A model generated the notes under the pieces. That model ran no database searches, was not told the DNA's origin, and worked only from the letters and a program-made list of their open reading frames with translations. Both the position numbers and the translations under genes were made by a program. A stretch of DNA of 64,000 nucleotides, taken from assembly GCA_029202405.1 (NCBI GenBank), contig CP119312.1, positions 3,415,001-3,479,000 of the forward strand, in the 5' to 3' direction. Below are positions 18,194 to 27,896 of the stretch, in pieces. Source of the DNA: Candidatus Devosia phytovorans (GTDB lineage Bacteria; Pseudomonadota; Alphaproteobacteria; Rhizobiales; Devosiaceae). How positions within the stretch are numbered: the stretch's first letter is position 1; every line of letters starts with the position of its first letter.

Positions 18194-19450
18194 TCAGAAG
18201 ACGAGGATAGCACGGAAGTCGTTGACATTGGTGCCCGTCGGGCCGGTGACCAGCAGGTCGCCGATGGCATCAAAGGCGCTCCAGGCGTCGTTGTTGGCAA
18301 GAGCCACCAGCGGGTCGATCCCGGCCTTGCGCAGGCGGGTCGCGGTCTGACCATCGGCAAAGGCGCCGGCATTGTCTTCCGAGCCATCAATGCCATCGGT
18401 ATCGGCCGCCAAGGCGGTAATGCCCTCGACGCCATCGATGGCAATGGCGAAGGCAAGGAGGAATTCGGCGTTGCGACCGCCCCTCCCCCCCTTGCCGCGC
18501 AGGGTCACCGTGGTCTCGCCGCCCGAGAGCAGGACGACGGGCTTGGTGAATGGGCGATTGCGGGTGACGACTTCGCGGGCCATGGCGGCAAGCACCTGCG
18601 CCACGTCGCGCGACTCGCCCTCGATGGAATCGGAAAGGATGGCCGCCTCGACGCCGCGCTGGCGCGCCAGGTCCGCCGCGGCCTCGAGCGACAGGGTGGC
18701 CGAGGCAATGGTCGAGACGCTGTTGCGGGCAAAGGCCGGATCATCGGGCCTGGGGGCGAGATTATCCTCGCCGGCCATGATGCCGTGAGCATGGGGCGGC
18801 AGGTTGAGTTTATGGAGATTGGCATATTTGCGCGCCAGTTCGCGCGAACCAGCGAGGGGAATGGTTGGCCCCGAAGCTACCACCGCCGGGTCATCGCCCG
18901 GCACATCGGAGACGACCAGCGTCGCCACGCGGGCGGGCGCGCATTGCAGGGCCAGCCTCCCACCCTTGATGGCGGAGAACTGGTTGCGGATGAGGTTCAT
19001 CACCGAGATCGGTGCACCAGAGGCCAACAGCGCCCGGTTTATGTCCTGCTCGTCATCGAGCGTCAGTCCGGGCGCCGGAGCTGGCAATAGCGCCGAGCCG
19101 CCACCCGAAATCAGCGCCACGACGAGATCATCAGGCCCAAGGCCGGAGACCATTTCCAGCATGCGGCGCGCCGCCAGATAACCGGCAGCATCCGGCACGG
19201 GATGCGCTGCCTCGACGATCTCTATGCGCTCGCAGGGCGTGGCATAGCCGTAGCGCGTCACGACAAGGCCGGTGAGCGGGCCGTCCCAGGCCTCTTCGAA
19301 GGCCCTCGCCATCTGGGCCGAGGCCTTGCCAGCACCGATGACCACGGTGCGGCCCTTCGGCCTGTCCGGCAGATGGCGTTTCACGCCCAGCTCGGGCTGG
19401 GCCTGAGCCACGGCGTGGCGAAACATTTCTTCGAGCAGCGCGCGGTCCAT
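18194..19450 (-). CDS. Glycerate 2-kinase, MOFRL family (TtuD/GckA-like)
   Basis: 418 aa enzyme expected to phosphorylate D-glycerate to 2-phosphoglycerate. The N-terminal DUF4147 domain has VIGAGKASAQMARAFEE, VEAAHPVPDAAG, ALISGGGSALLPAPAPGLTL and LVVSDVPGDDPAVVASGPT. The C-terminal MOFRL domain has LLSGGETTVTLRGKGGRGGRN and ALAADTDGIDGSEDNAGA. Two ATGs are adjacent; 19450 has better spacing (4 nt) to GGAGG than 19453 (1 nt). The product feeds lower glycolysis from tartrate, hydroxypyruvate or sugar-acid degradation. Confidence 0.93.
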   Translation of the reverse strand: MDRALLEEMFRHAVAQAQPELGVKRHLPDRPKGRTVVIGAGKASAQMARAFEEAWDGPLTGLVVTRYGYATPCERIEIVEAAHPVPDAAGYLAARRMLEMVSGLGPDDLVVALISGGGSALLPAPAPGLTLDDEQDINRALLASGAPISVMNLIRNQFSAIKGGRLALQCAPARVATLVVSDVPGDDPAVVASGPTIPLAGSRELARKYANLHKLNLPPHAHGIMAGEDNLAPRPDDPAFARNSVSTIASATLSLEAAADLARQRGVEAAILSDSIEGESRDVAQVLAAMAREVVTRNRPFTKPVVLLSGGETTVTLRGKGGRGGRNAEFLLAFAIAIDGVEGITALAADTDGIDGSEDNAGAFADGQTATRLRKAGIDPLVALANNDAWSAFDAIGDLLVTGPTGTNVNDFRAILVF

Positions 19451-19563
19451 CATTCCTCCCGACTTGCGATTCTCCCGTCACAAGGGTAGCCAGCATGAGC
19501 GTGCCTGCACAGGGTGTCAAAGTCCGACACGGATAGTGCGTAGCGGCAGGGACAGGAGTTTCG

Positions 19564-20256
19564 ATGGCCGAACGTTTCGCGATCTATTTTGCCCCATCTG
19601 CCACCAGCAATCTGTGGGAGCGTGCCGCGACCTGGCTGGGCCGGGACGCCAGCGATGGCGACCTGTTCGATGGCCCGGTGGCGGGCGTTGATCGCGACCG
19701 GCTGCTCAACCTCACCCAGTCGGCCAATCGCTATGGCTTTCACGCCACGATCAAGGCGCCGATGGCCCTGACCGAGGACAGCACGGAAGCTGACCTGCGC
19801 ACTGCGCTGAGCGAATTTGCCGGAAGGCACGAGCCCTTCAGCCTGGGCAAACTGCGTCTGGCATCGCTGCAGGGGTTTCTGGCGCTGCTGGTGGACGACA
19901 ATGAGCGCCTGCAGGATTTTGCCGCCCATGTGGTGGAGGATTTCGATCCCTTCCGCGCGCCGATGAGCGTCAAGGATCGCGCGGCGCGGGCCGGCAAGGG
20001 GCTGAGCGAGCGACAGCTCGAACTGCTCGATGCCTATGGCTATCCCTATGTGTTCGAAGAATTCCGCTTCCACATGACGCTGACCGACCGGCTGGCCGAC
20101 GAGGACGCCCATGAGATCGCCCAGGCGGCGACCACCTGGTTCGGCCCAGTGCTCGAGGAAGAGATCGTCCTCGACCGGCTGTCGCTGTTCCACGAACCCG
20201 ACGCCGGCAAGCCCTTCCGCCGCGTGGGTGATTTCAAGCTTGGCGCTGCCGCGTGA
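19564..20256 (+). CDS. DUF1045 family protein, 2H phosphoesterase-like, next to phnN
   Basis: 230 aa cytoplasmic protein of the DUF1045 family, which is usually found in phosphonate (C-P lyase) operons. Two H-x-T motifs are visible, FHATIK (His60, Thr62) and FHMTLT (about His170, Thr172), separated by about 110 residues. This is the signature spacing of 2H-type RNA ligase/cyclic phosphodiesterase proteins. No transmembrane segment. The start follows AGGAG. phnN follows 97 bp later in the same direction. Function is inferred; a cyclic-phosphate phosphodiesterase role would fit the phosphoribosyl chemistry of its partner. Confidence 0.85.
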   Translation: MAERFAIYFAPSATSNLWERAATWLGRDASDGDLFDGPVAGVDRDRLLNLTQSANRYGFHATIKAPMALTEDSTEADLRTALSEFAGRHEPFSLGKLRLASLQGFLALLVDDNERLQDFAAHVVEDFDPFRAPMSVKDRAARAGKGLSERQLELLDAYGYPYVFEEFRFHMTLTDRLADEDAHEIAQAATTWFGPVLEEEIVLDRLSLFHEPDAGKPFRRVGDFKLGAAA

Positions 20257-20353
20257 TGGATTGACGTTGCTGGGGGCACTGGCCATGGTAACGCCCATCG
20301 GGCGGCGACTGCTTCGGGTGGAGCAGCGGCGACGTTAAGGGATTGACTGACCC

Positions 20354-20920
20354 ATGGTTCGACCGCTCGGTTCTCTGGTTCTGGTCGTCGGACCCTCCGG
20401 CGTCGGCAAGGACACATTGATCGACGGCGCGCGTCAGGCGCTCGACAATGACAAGCGCTTCAGCTTCGTGCGGCGCCTCGTCACCCGCACCTCGGGCCCG
20501 ACAGGCGAGGAACACGACAATGTCGAACCGGACGTCTTTGCCGAAATGGAGGAGGCCGGGCGCTTTGCCCTCTCCTGGGACGCGCATAACCTGCGCTATG
20601 CCTTGCCGCTGAGCGTCGATACCGACATAGCGCTGGGCCGTACGGTGGTGGCCAATGTGTCGCGCCATGTGGTTGGCGAAGCCAAAGCCCGCTATCCGGG
20701 CTGCACCGTCATCCTCATCACCGCCGAAATCTCGCGGCGGGCCGAGCGCCTGGTCAAGCGTGGGCGGGAAAATCCGGATCAGATCACGGCGCGGCTGGCG
20801 CGGGAAAACGCACCCGTGCCGACGGGCATCAATCCGATCATGATCGACAATTCGGGCTCGATTGCCATCGGCGTCACCGCCTTCGTCATGGCCTTGCGCG
20901 GGATCGCCGCGCAGGAATAG
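20354..20920 (+). CDS. phnN: Ribose 1,5-bisphosphate phosphokinase PhnN
   Basis: 188 aa P-loop kinase of the guanylate-kinase fold that makes PRPP from ribose 1,5-bisphosphate and ATP. The Walker A motif VVGPSGVGKDTL lies at residues about 11-22. The family pattern FVRRLVTRTS, FALSWDAHNLRYALP and LITAEISRRAERLVKRGRE is complete. Its usual role is the last step of phosphonate breakdown by C-P lyase, but no phnGHIJKLM genes are in the window, so here it forms a pair with the DUF1045 gene only. Confidence 0.93.
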   Translation: MVRPLGSLVLVVGPSGVGKDTLIDGARQALDNDKRFSFVRRLVTRTSGPTGEEHDNVEPDVFAEMEEAGRFALSWDAHNLRYALPLSVDTDIALGRTVVANVSRHVVGEAKARYPGCTVILITAEISRRAERLVKRGRENPDQITARLARENAPVPTGINPIMIDNSGSIAIGVTAFVMALRGIAAQE

Positions 20921-20983
20921 CGCCGGGTTGAACCAGTCGCCTTTTGCCGCGTTGAACCCTGACAGTAGCGTCAGGAGTTTTCC

Positions 20984-21133
20984 ATGAGTCGAAATGGTCT
21001 TTATGCCGTCATTGCCATCCTGCTGATCGCAGTGGTCGGCTTTGGCATCTACAGCTATCAGCAGCAGCAGGCCCAGCCGGGCATCGAAGTGCGCGTCGAT
21101 GGCAATGGAGTGTCGATCGATGGCAATGGCTAG
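20984..21133 (+). CDS. Small single-pass membrane protein, hypothetical
   Basis: 49 aa. One N-terminal TM helix (LYAVIAILLIAVVGFGIYSY, residues 6-25) is followed by a short polar tail with a QQQQ run and the repeat VDGNG/IDGNG. The ATG is preceded by TCAGGAG at good spacing. I recall similar small proteins in other Hyphomicrobiales, with a TM followed by an acidic glycine-rich tail, but no function is known to me. The 3' end overlaps the next gene by 8 nt. Confidence 0.7.
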   Translation: MSRNGLYAVIAILLIAVVGFGIYSYQQQQAQPGIEVRVDGNGVSIDGNG

Positions 21134-21323
21134 CGAAGACGACAGCCGCCGCCAGTCCATCGTCACCGCCATTACCGCGGAGCTGGAACGGCAGGCCAAA
21201 GACGGGGAAGCGCGGGTCAATGTGGACGCCTTGGCCGAAGCGATCGACATCGCCCTCGAACCGGTGCCGCCCACGGCCGAAGGCAAACGGCCCTATGAGC
21301 TCAACGCCACCAATGACGATTGA
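21126..21323 (+). CDS. Hypothetical small soluble protein
   Basis: 65 aa, acidic, mostly helical by composition (IVTAITAELERQAKDGEARVNVDALAEAIDIAL). The start ATG lies inside the end of the small membrane protein gene, which suggests translational coupling. ATG at 21120 is an alternative. The reading is supported by order and overlap rather than by a recognised family. A bulged hairpin terminator follows 26 bp after the stop. Confidence 0.6.
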   Translation: MASEDDSRRQSIVTAITAELERQAKDGEARVNVDALAEAIDIALEPVPPTAEGKRPYELNATNDD

Positions 21324-21349
21324 GCATCAGGCCTGACGATGAAACAAAG

Positions 21350-21380
21350 CGCGTCCCCTGACCACCAGATCAGGGACGCG
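21350..21380. terminator. Hairpin between convergent small genes
   Basis: CGCGTCCCCTGA (21350-21361) pairs with TCAGGGACGCG (21370-21380), 11 bp with a single bulged C and an 8-nt loop. It lies between the stop at 21323 (+) and the stop at 21386 (-). T-runs are weak on both sides. Confidence 0.7.
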
Positions 21381-21385
21381 TTCAT

Positions 21386-21619
21386 TCAGAGCGTGTCGTC
21401 GGTGCTGCGGATAGCCTGGGACACGGCGAAATGGGCCTTTTCGACCGTCTCGAACTGCTGGCCGTCGATGGCAAAGGCCGGCAACTTGACCGCGACGAAA
21501 CGGAAGCCTTCGGAATTGGGCACGACGACGCCTTGGGGCTCACCACCCACTTCTATGACGATCGGCCTCTGTGCCTGGGCACTATGTAAACTGCGTTCCT
21601 GCATGGGTGGGTGCTCCAC
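21386..21619 (-). CDS. Conserved hypothetical protein
   Basis: 77 aa, no TM segment. The core RPIVIEVGGEPQGVVVPNSEGFRFVAVKLPAFAIDG has alternating beta-strand character and ends in a short helix (QFETVEKAHFAVSQAI). I recall proteins of this pattern in Rhizobiales annotated only as hypothetical. An internal Met at residue 6 is an alternative start. It stands alone with a 500-bp region upstream. Confidence 0.65.
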   Translation of the reverse strand: MEHPPMQERSLHSAQAQRPIVIEVGGEPQGVVVPNSEGFRFVAVKLPAFAIDGQQFETVEKAHFAVSQAIRSTDDTL

Positions 21620-22137
21620 TTGCGCATTGCACGGGACAAAAGGGAAAGACTCGCGGAGCTTTCACCACAATTGCCGGCAATGCTGAGATTCTATCGGAAG
21701 AGTGAGACGAAGAGGTGACAGAGGTCACATTCGTTTGTTGCGACAGGTCTCTTGCCAGCGTTTTACGCTTTGGAGCTGGGTGGTTACGCGCGCACAACCT
21801 GCATGGATGGTGAAGGTAATAGATGGCGTCATCTTCATTCCTTTCCCGCTGGTTGAACGGAGCTAACATCGGCACATGCCGATGCAGTGACGGCAAGATA
21901 GGAGTGTTTTTGGGCAATTGCTAGGCCAGCAACGACCCAAGAATACAGATTTATCAGAAAAGACTGCCCTCAATTGGTCGCAATCAGAAAATCTGAACAA
22001 TTCGGTCATGTTTTTGATGCACGCCCCTCACGCCTTGCAGGACAAGCAAGGCTTGAAGTGCACCGGACAATCTGGTGTGGTCGAGCTTTAAACACGTGAC
22101 ACCGCCGGAAAACGGCGGGCCCCAAGGGATAAGCGAA
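21620..22137. other. Long intergenic region with several hairpins
   Basis: 518 bp without a convincing gene; the open frames here have no family features. It contains a 7-bp inverted repeat CATCGGC-ACAT-GCCGATG (21867-21884), a hairpin GCCTTGC-AGGACAA-GCAAGGC (22032-22052), and CCGCCG-GAAAA-CGGCGG in the last 40 bp (about 22100-22120). The last two would lie in the 5' leader of the LacI-type gene that follows. No riboswitch class was recognised. Confidence 0.6.
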
Positions 22138-23196
22138 GTGTCAGAAGACGACGTGCCGGCTGCCAGCAAGGGCAAGCGCGGGGTCAAGCCATCGGGCAAG
22201 CCCACGCTCAAGACCATAGCGCAGATGACCGGCTTTGCCGTCACCACCATTTCGCGGGCCCTCAACAATGCCCCCGAGCTTAGCCAGGACACCCGCGACC
22301 GGGTGCAAAAGATCGCGGCAGAACTGGGCTACCTGCCCGACCGCGCGGCGCTACGCCTCAAGACCGGCCGAACCAATGTGATCGCCCTGGTGCTCGAGCC
22401 GGATGAGCAGATCTATGGTTTTGGCTCTTCCATCGTCAACGGGCTCAGCGAGGCGGTGCGCAATACGGCTTACCACATCGTCATCACGCCGCTGTTCCGC
22501 GGCGTCGATCCGATGGAGCCGATCCGCCATATCGTGCGCAACCGCATGGCCGACGGCGTGATCTTTTCCAAGGCCGAGAGCTTTGACGAGCGCATCCGCT
22601 TCCTGCTCGACAATGACTTTCCCTTTGTCAGCCACGGCCGCACCAATTGGCCGGAAGGGCATCCCTTCGTCGATTTCGACAACGAGACCTATGCCCACGG
22701 CGCAGCCAGGCGCTTGGCTCAGTTGGGATGCCGCAACATCTCGACAATCCTGCCCGATAGCGCCCTCACCTATACCGACCATCTCAAGACCGGCATGGCG
22801 CGGGGCGCCAACGAGGCGGGGATCGCCTATGAGTTCGCCGCCGACGTCAACCTGGGCAGCGCGACCGATGCCATCCGCCACTATGTGACCAAGCGCACCA
22901 AGCGGCCCGACGCGCCCGATGGCTGGGTCTGTGCATCGGAAGTGTCAGCGCTGGCAGTGATCGGCGCACTCAATGAATGCGGCAAGAAGGTCGGCCAGGA
23001 CGTGCATGTCGTGTCCAAGCAGGCCTCCGAAATGTTCGCACAGTTCCAGCCGGGCGCAGAGACGGTGTTCGAGGATTTCGTCGATGCCGGCCGCAATCTG
23101 GGAAGCCTGCTGCTGCGCCGGATTGCAGGTGAGCCAATTGGCGACCTGCACCATCTGGCAGAACCGAAATTTGATTGGCTGCGAACCGGCCCATAG
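22138..23196 (+). CDS. LacI family transcriptional regulator
   Basis: 352 aa from the GTG at 22138, which follows AAGGGA; an ATG at 22075 would add 21 residues covering a strong hairpin, so it is disfavoured. The N-terminal HTH (TLKTIAQMTGFAVTTISRALNN) and hinge (ELGYLPDRAALRLKTGRTNVIALV) are typical, followed by a periplasmic-binding-protein-like effector domain. It is similar along its length to the LacI regulator at 35541, including the C-terminal DLHHLAEPKFDW against DLQSLAEPQKQW. No sugar operon lies beside it, so its targets are elsewhere or it is an orphan. Confidence 0.92.
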   Translation: MSEDDVPAASKGKRGVKPSGKPTLKTIAQMTGFAVTTISRALNNAPELSQDTRDRVQKIAAELGYLPDRAALRLKTGRTNVIALVLEPDEQIYGFGSSIVNGLSEAVRNTAYHIVITPLFRGVDPMEPIRHIVRNRMADGVIFSKAESFDERIRFLLDNDFPFVSHGRTNWPEGHPFVDFDNETYAHGAARRLAQLGCRNISTILPDSALTYTDHLKTGMARGANEAGIAYEFAADVNLGSATDAIRHYVTKRTKRPDAPDGWVCASEVSALAVIGALNECGKKVGQDVHVVSKQASEMFAQFQPGAETVFEDFVDAGRNLGSLLLRRIAGEPIGDLHHLAEPKFDWLRTGP

Positions 23197-23266
23197 GGCA
23201 AATCCGCTCCAGCGGAGCGAATTTAGGTAAGCAGGCCATGAGGGCTATGCCCGAATGGCGGGCGGA

Positions 23267-25096
<1,830 letters not shown>

Positions 25097-25366
25097 GGGG
25101 CGGATAGAGCACAGGCAGGCGGCAATGAAAAGGCCGCCCAGCGGCACCGGCAAAGAGAAAGGCCGATCAGGACGTTGAGGATCCTGATCGGCCCGGGGAG
25201 ACGGTAGCAGCAAGCCCCGTCGTCTCGTTTGCTTGGCGGGAGGGTCGCATTCCCCTCGTCCCGTCACCGCCTCGCTATGGCCAGAGATAACCACAGCGTA
25301 ACATGACTGTCAAACTCATAATTATGACCTGGGCGGAAAATATGCGCGACCGCGGACAGAAAAACA

Positions 25367-25394
25367 AAAATCCCCGGAGCATGCCGGGGATTTT
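25367..25394 (-). terminator. Rho-independent terminator of rirA
   Basis: Perfect 11-bp stem AAAATCCCCGG (25367-25377) / CCGGGGATTTT (25384-25394). Read on the minus strand it ends in TTTTTGTTTTT, 25 bp past the rirA stop. Confidence 0.9.
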
Positions 25395-25418
25395 CAAGAA
25401 TTCAGATGTGTCAGCCGG

Positions 25419-25895
25419 TCAGAGCGCGGCGAGCAGCGACTTGTCTTCGGCAACGGCCTGGGCGGTCGAAATGCCCAGGCGCTCACGGATCGAGCGCTTC
25501 TTGCTGGCGAGATCGGCAATCGTATAGCCGGCTAGCACTTCGAAAAAGGCGCCAAGAGCTTCGCGCAGCGCGCCATTGAGATCGCATTCGCCGATAAGGG
25601 GGCAGTCAGCACCCTCCTCAAAGCATTCCGCCAAGGCGAAATTCTCTTCGGTGAGGCGAATGGTCTCGAGCAGGGTGATGTCCTCAGCCTTCTTGCCCAG
25701 CTTGATGCCGCCGTGACGGCCGCGCACCGTTGCCAGCAGGCCATTTTCGACCAGGGGCTTGATCAGCTTGAACAGGAAGAGTTCGGAAATGCCATATGCC
25801 TTGGCGATATCGGCGACCCGGCTCAGGCTGGGCTCATTGACGGCGCAATAGACCAGGGTACGGATCGCATAGTTGGATTGACGGGTCAGTCTCAC
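25419..25895 (-). CDS. rirA: Iron-responsive Rrf2 family regulator RirA
   Basis: 158 aa Fe-S sensing repressor that controls iron uptake genes in rhizobia-like bacteria. The N-terminal winged helix (RLTRQSNYAIRTLVYCA, then IAKAYGISELFLFKLIKPL and TVRGRHGGIKLGK) matches RirA closely. The three cluster ligands are visible as Cys91, Cys98 and Cys104 in AECFEEGADCPLIGEC. The segment ALREALGAFFEVLAGYTIADL follows as in RirA. IscR and NsrR are the alternatives within Rrf2, but the SELFLFK recognition region favours RirA. It is monocistronic with its own terminator. Confidence 0.9.
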   Translation of the reverse strand: MRLTRQSNYAIRTLVYCAVNEPSLSRVADIAKAYGISELFLFKLIKPLVENGLLATVRGRHGGIKLGKKAEDITLLETIRLTEENFALAECFEEGADCPLIGECDLNGALREALGAFFEVLAGYTIADLASKKRSIRERLGISTAQAVAEDKSLLAAL

Positions 25896-25954
25896 TGCGG
25901 CCTCTGAAGCTCGAGTTCGGGAACGAGTCAGATCACCCGTTCTTGTATGCGTCC

Positions 25955-25990
25955 TTCTTAGAACAGGTCGCAGCTTATAACCATTCTAAA
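25955..25990. promoter_or_regulatory. Possible iron-responsive operator region upstream of rirA
   Basis: AT-rich stretch upstream of rirA containing TTCTTAGAA (25955-25963) and TTCTAAA (25984-25990), both resembling halves of the Irr-type ICE motif (TTTAGAA...TTCTAAA). The spacing is not that of a standard site, so this is a weak candidate. Confidence 0.25.
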
Positions 25991-26098
25991 ATATGTCAAC
26001 ATAAGTTGATTGATTGCTTCAAGTTTCTCGCGTGCAACCAAAAAGCTCGACAGCCGCTTAACTTCGGACTATGAACTTAAGTTCAGGGGGACGTTATT

Positions 26099-26410
26099 TT
26101 GGTTAAGACGATTACGCGAGCCATGCTTAGCGAAGCGGCTTCCCGCCGCACTGGCCTAAGCAAGACAGACACCGCCGCTATTTGCGACGCTATGTTCGAA
26201 CTCATCGGCGCATCATTAATGCGCGCACAGACGGTTAAACTGACCACATTCGGGTCGTTGCAGGTGCGCTCACGCGCAGAGCGCATGGGGCGCAATCCGC
26301 GCACCGGTACGGAACACACGATTTCGCCGCGTCACACGGTGGTGTTCACGCCCAGCGCGCAGTTGCGCGATGCGCTGAACTCACCCGACGAGATCCGCAA
26401 GCGTGCGTGA
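26099..26410 (+). CDS. IHF alpha-like DNA-binding protein
   Basis: 103 aa HU/IHF-fold protein. The start TITRAMLSEAASRRTGLSKTDTAAICDAMFELI and the arm region VKLTTFGSLQVRSRAERMGRNPRTGTEHTISPRHTVVFTPS match IhfA of alphaproteobacteria, with the GRNPRTG beta-arm tip intact. The start is a TTG at 26099, preceded by AGGGGG; an ATG at 26123 would remove the first helix. It may be a second IhfA-type paralogue rather than the housekeeping gene. The 3' end overlaps the convergent ROK gene by 30 bp. Confidence 0.85.
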   Translation: MVKTITRAMLSEAASRRTGLSKTDTAAICDAMFELIGASLMRAQTVKLTTFGSLQVRSRAERMGRNPRTGTEHTISPRHTVVFTPSAQLRDALNSPDEIRKRA

Positions 26411-27598
26411 GAAGAAGCGGCGGTAGAGCGTCAGCTCGCCGGCACCCATCGACGGCGCCATGGCGCCAAGATGACCGAGCATAACCTGGGGCGGACGGTA
26501 GGACGCCGGCACCGGGAGATGCTTGAGTTCGCTTTCGACCTCGGCAACCAGGCGCTCGCCAAGGGCAGGCGGCAGGATGGTGTCCAGCACGACCAGCGCG
26601 GTCTCGATGACCATGGTCGTGTTGTAGACCACGCGCGCAAGGGCATTGCCGCTGTCCTTGATCCACTGGTCGACGACGGGCGCGAACGTATCCCAATCCC
26701 AGGTCTCGAACTGACCGGAGATCATCAGGAAACCTGCGTCTTCCAAGCGCTTTTCCAGTACGGCCGTCGAGGCAATGCGATAGGCCGGCTGTAGCGGACC
26801 GTCGCCCTGACGCACCAGCATGGCGCCCATATTGGCCGAGTTCCCGCTGGACCCTTCCCAGAGCGAGCCCTCACCCACTATGCCGGCGGCGATGCAGCGC
26901 CCGATCATGAAATAGATGAAGTCGCCGGAACGCGGCCGGGACAAGGCGATGAGTTCGGCCCAGCAGGCTGCGTTGCCGTCGTTGACCAAACTCACGTCCA
27001 GGCCGCAGCGGCGCTCAAGATCGCCCGCCAAATCGAGGTTAGCCCAGAGCGCGCCCTGCTCTTCCGGCGCTTCGGACAGGTGCATGTAGCCAGCCATGTC
27101 AGCGGGCATCGAAACACCGATGTCGCGCAGCCGGCTCTGTCCGGCGTCGCTCAGACCTGCACGCAACTCGCCGATTGCCTTGGCGATTTCCCCCGGCAGA
27201 GTACGCGCGTCGGGAAAGTCATAGTGCCAACGCCGCGTGCCCAGCACATTGGCCGTGAGGTCGATCATGACGACATCGACATGCCGCCAGCCCAGCTCGA
27301 CGCCAATGGAATAGGCGCCCTCGCTGCGCAGAAAAATCGGGGTCGCCGGCTGGCCGCGACGGCCGCGCAGCACCGGACCGCGCGTGATCAGCCCATCCTG
27401 TTCAAGATCGATCAGGATTGCCGACACGGTCTGAGGTGCCAGCCCGGATAGACGGGCAATTTCAGCATTGGACACGCCGGAATTGAAGCCGATCAGCGTG
27501 AGTACGGCGCGCTCGTTGGCCCGGCGCAATCCGTGGTGCTGGAGGCCACGCCCGCCAGCATCGAACACATCCCGCACCAGCTCTGGTTTTACTGTCAT
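26381..27598 (-). CDS. ROK family transcriptional regulator
   Basis: 405 aa regulator of the NagC/XylR-type ROK group. The N-terminal winged helix (NERAVLTLIGFNSGVSNAEIARLSGLAPQTVSAILIDLEQDGL) is followed by a sugar-kinase-like domain with VSLVNDGNAACWAE and MIGRCIAAGIVGEGSLWEGSSGNSANMG. The CxCGxxGCxE-type zinc motif of active ROK kinases is absent, so it is a regulator. It lies upstream of the mannoside ABC/alpha-mannosidase operon with about 300 bp between, and could regulate it together with the LacI protein at 35541. Its 3' end overlaps the IHF-like gene. Confidence 0.9.
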   Translation of the reverse strand: MTVKPELVRDVFDAGGRGLQHHGLRRANERAVLTLIGFNSGVSNAEIARLSGLAPQTVSAILIDLEQDGLITRGPVLRGRRGQPATPIFLRSEGAYSIGVELGWRHVDVVMIDLTANVLGTRRWHYDFPDARTLPGEIAKAIGELRAGLSDAGQSRLRDIGVSMPADMAGYMHLSEAPEEQGALWANLDLAGDLERRCGLDVSLVNDGNAACWAELIALSRPRSGDFIYFMIGRCIAAGIVGEGSLWEGSSGNSANMGAMLVRQGDGPLQPAYRIASTAVLEKRLEDAGFLMISGQFETWDWDTFAPVVDQWIKDSGNALARVVYNTTMVIETALVVLDTILPPALGERLVAEVESELKHLPVPASYRPPQVMLGHLGAMAPSMGAGELTLYRRFFSRTLADLVG

Positions 27599-27896
27599 CA
27601 GTCACTTTCACCGAGGCCGGTGCCTGAGCCCGATGAAATAACTTCAACAGGCGATTTTAAATTTCAAAGATGTTTGCAGCACGCAAATGCGACAAACATG
27701 GGTTTCATAAGTCGTCTGACGATCATGCCAAACGGGGTCCGCCGCGCCTAGGTCCCTACCGGAAGACATCGATAACACTGCCATGATTGTCTATTGGGAG
27801 ATTTGACAATTCACCAGCAATTCTGCCGAACACAGACACGCATCTGATTCTCTAACAAAAAAACTGAAGAGATATTTGGAAAATTTTGCGCGAATC
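27599..27896. other. Intergenic region, AT-rich
   Basis: 298 bp between the ROK gene start and the end of the ABC ATPase gene. No gene and no strong hairpin seen. A T-rich run (about 27848-27890) lies on the minus strand just after the ATPase stop. The promoter of the ROK gene should be here. Confidence 0.5.

Noticed and set aside
21582..21917. 111-codon minus-strand frame in the long intergenic region
   Set aside because: Composition is unlike a gene, it overlaps the start of the conserved 77-aa gene, and no ribosome site was seen.
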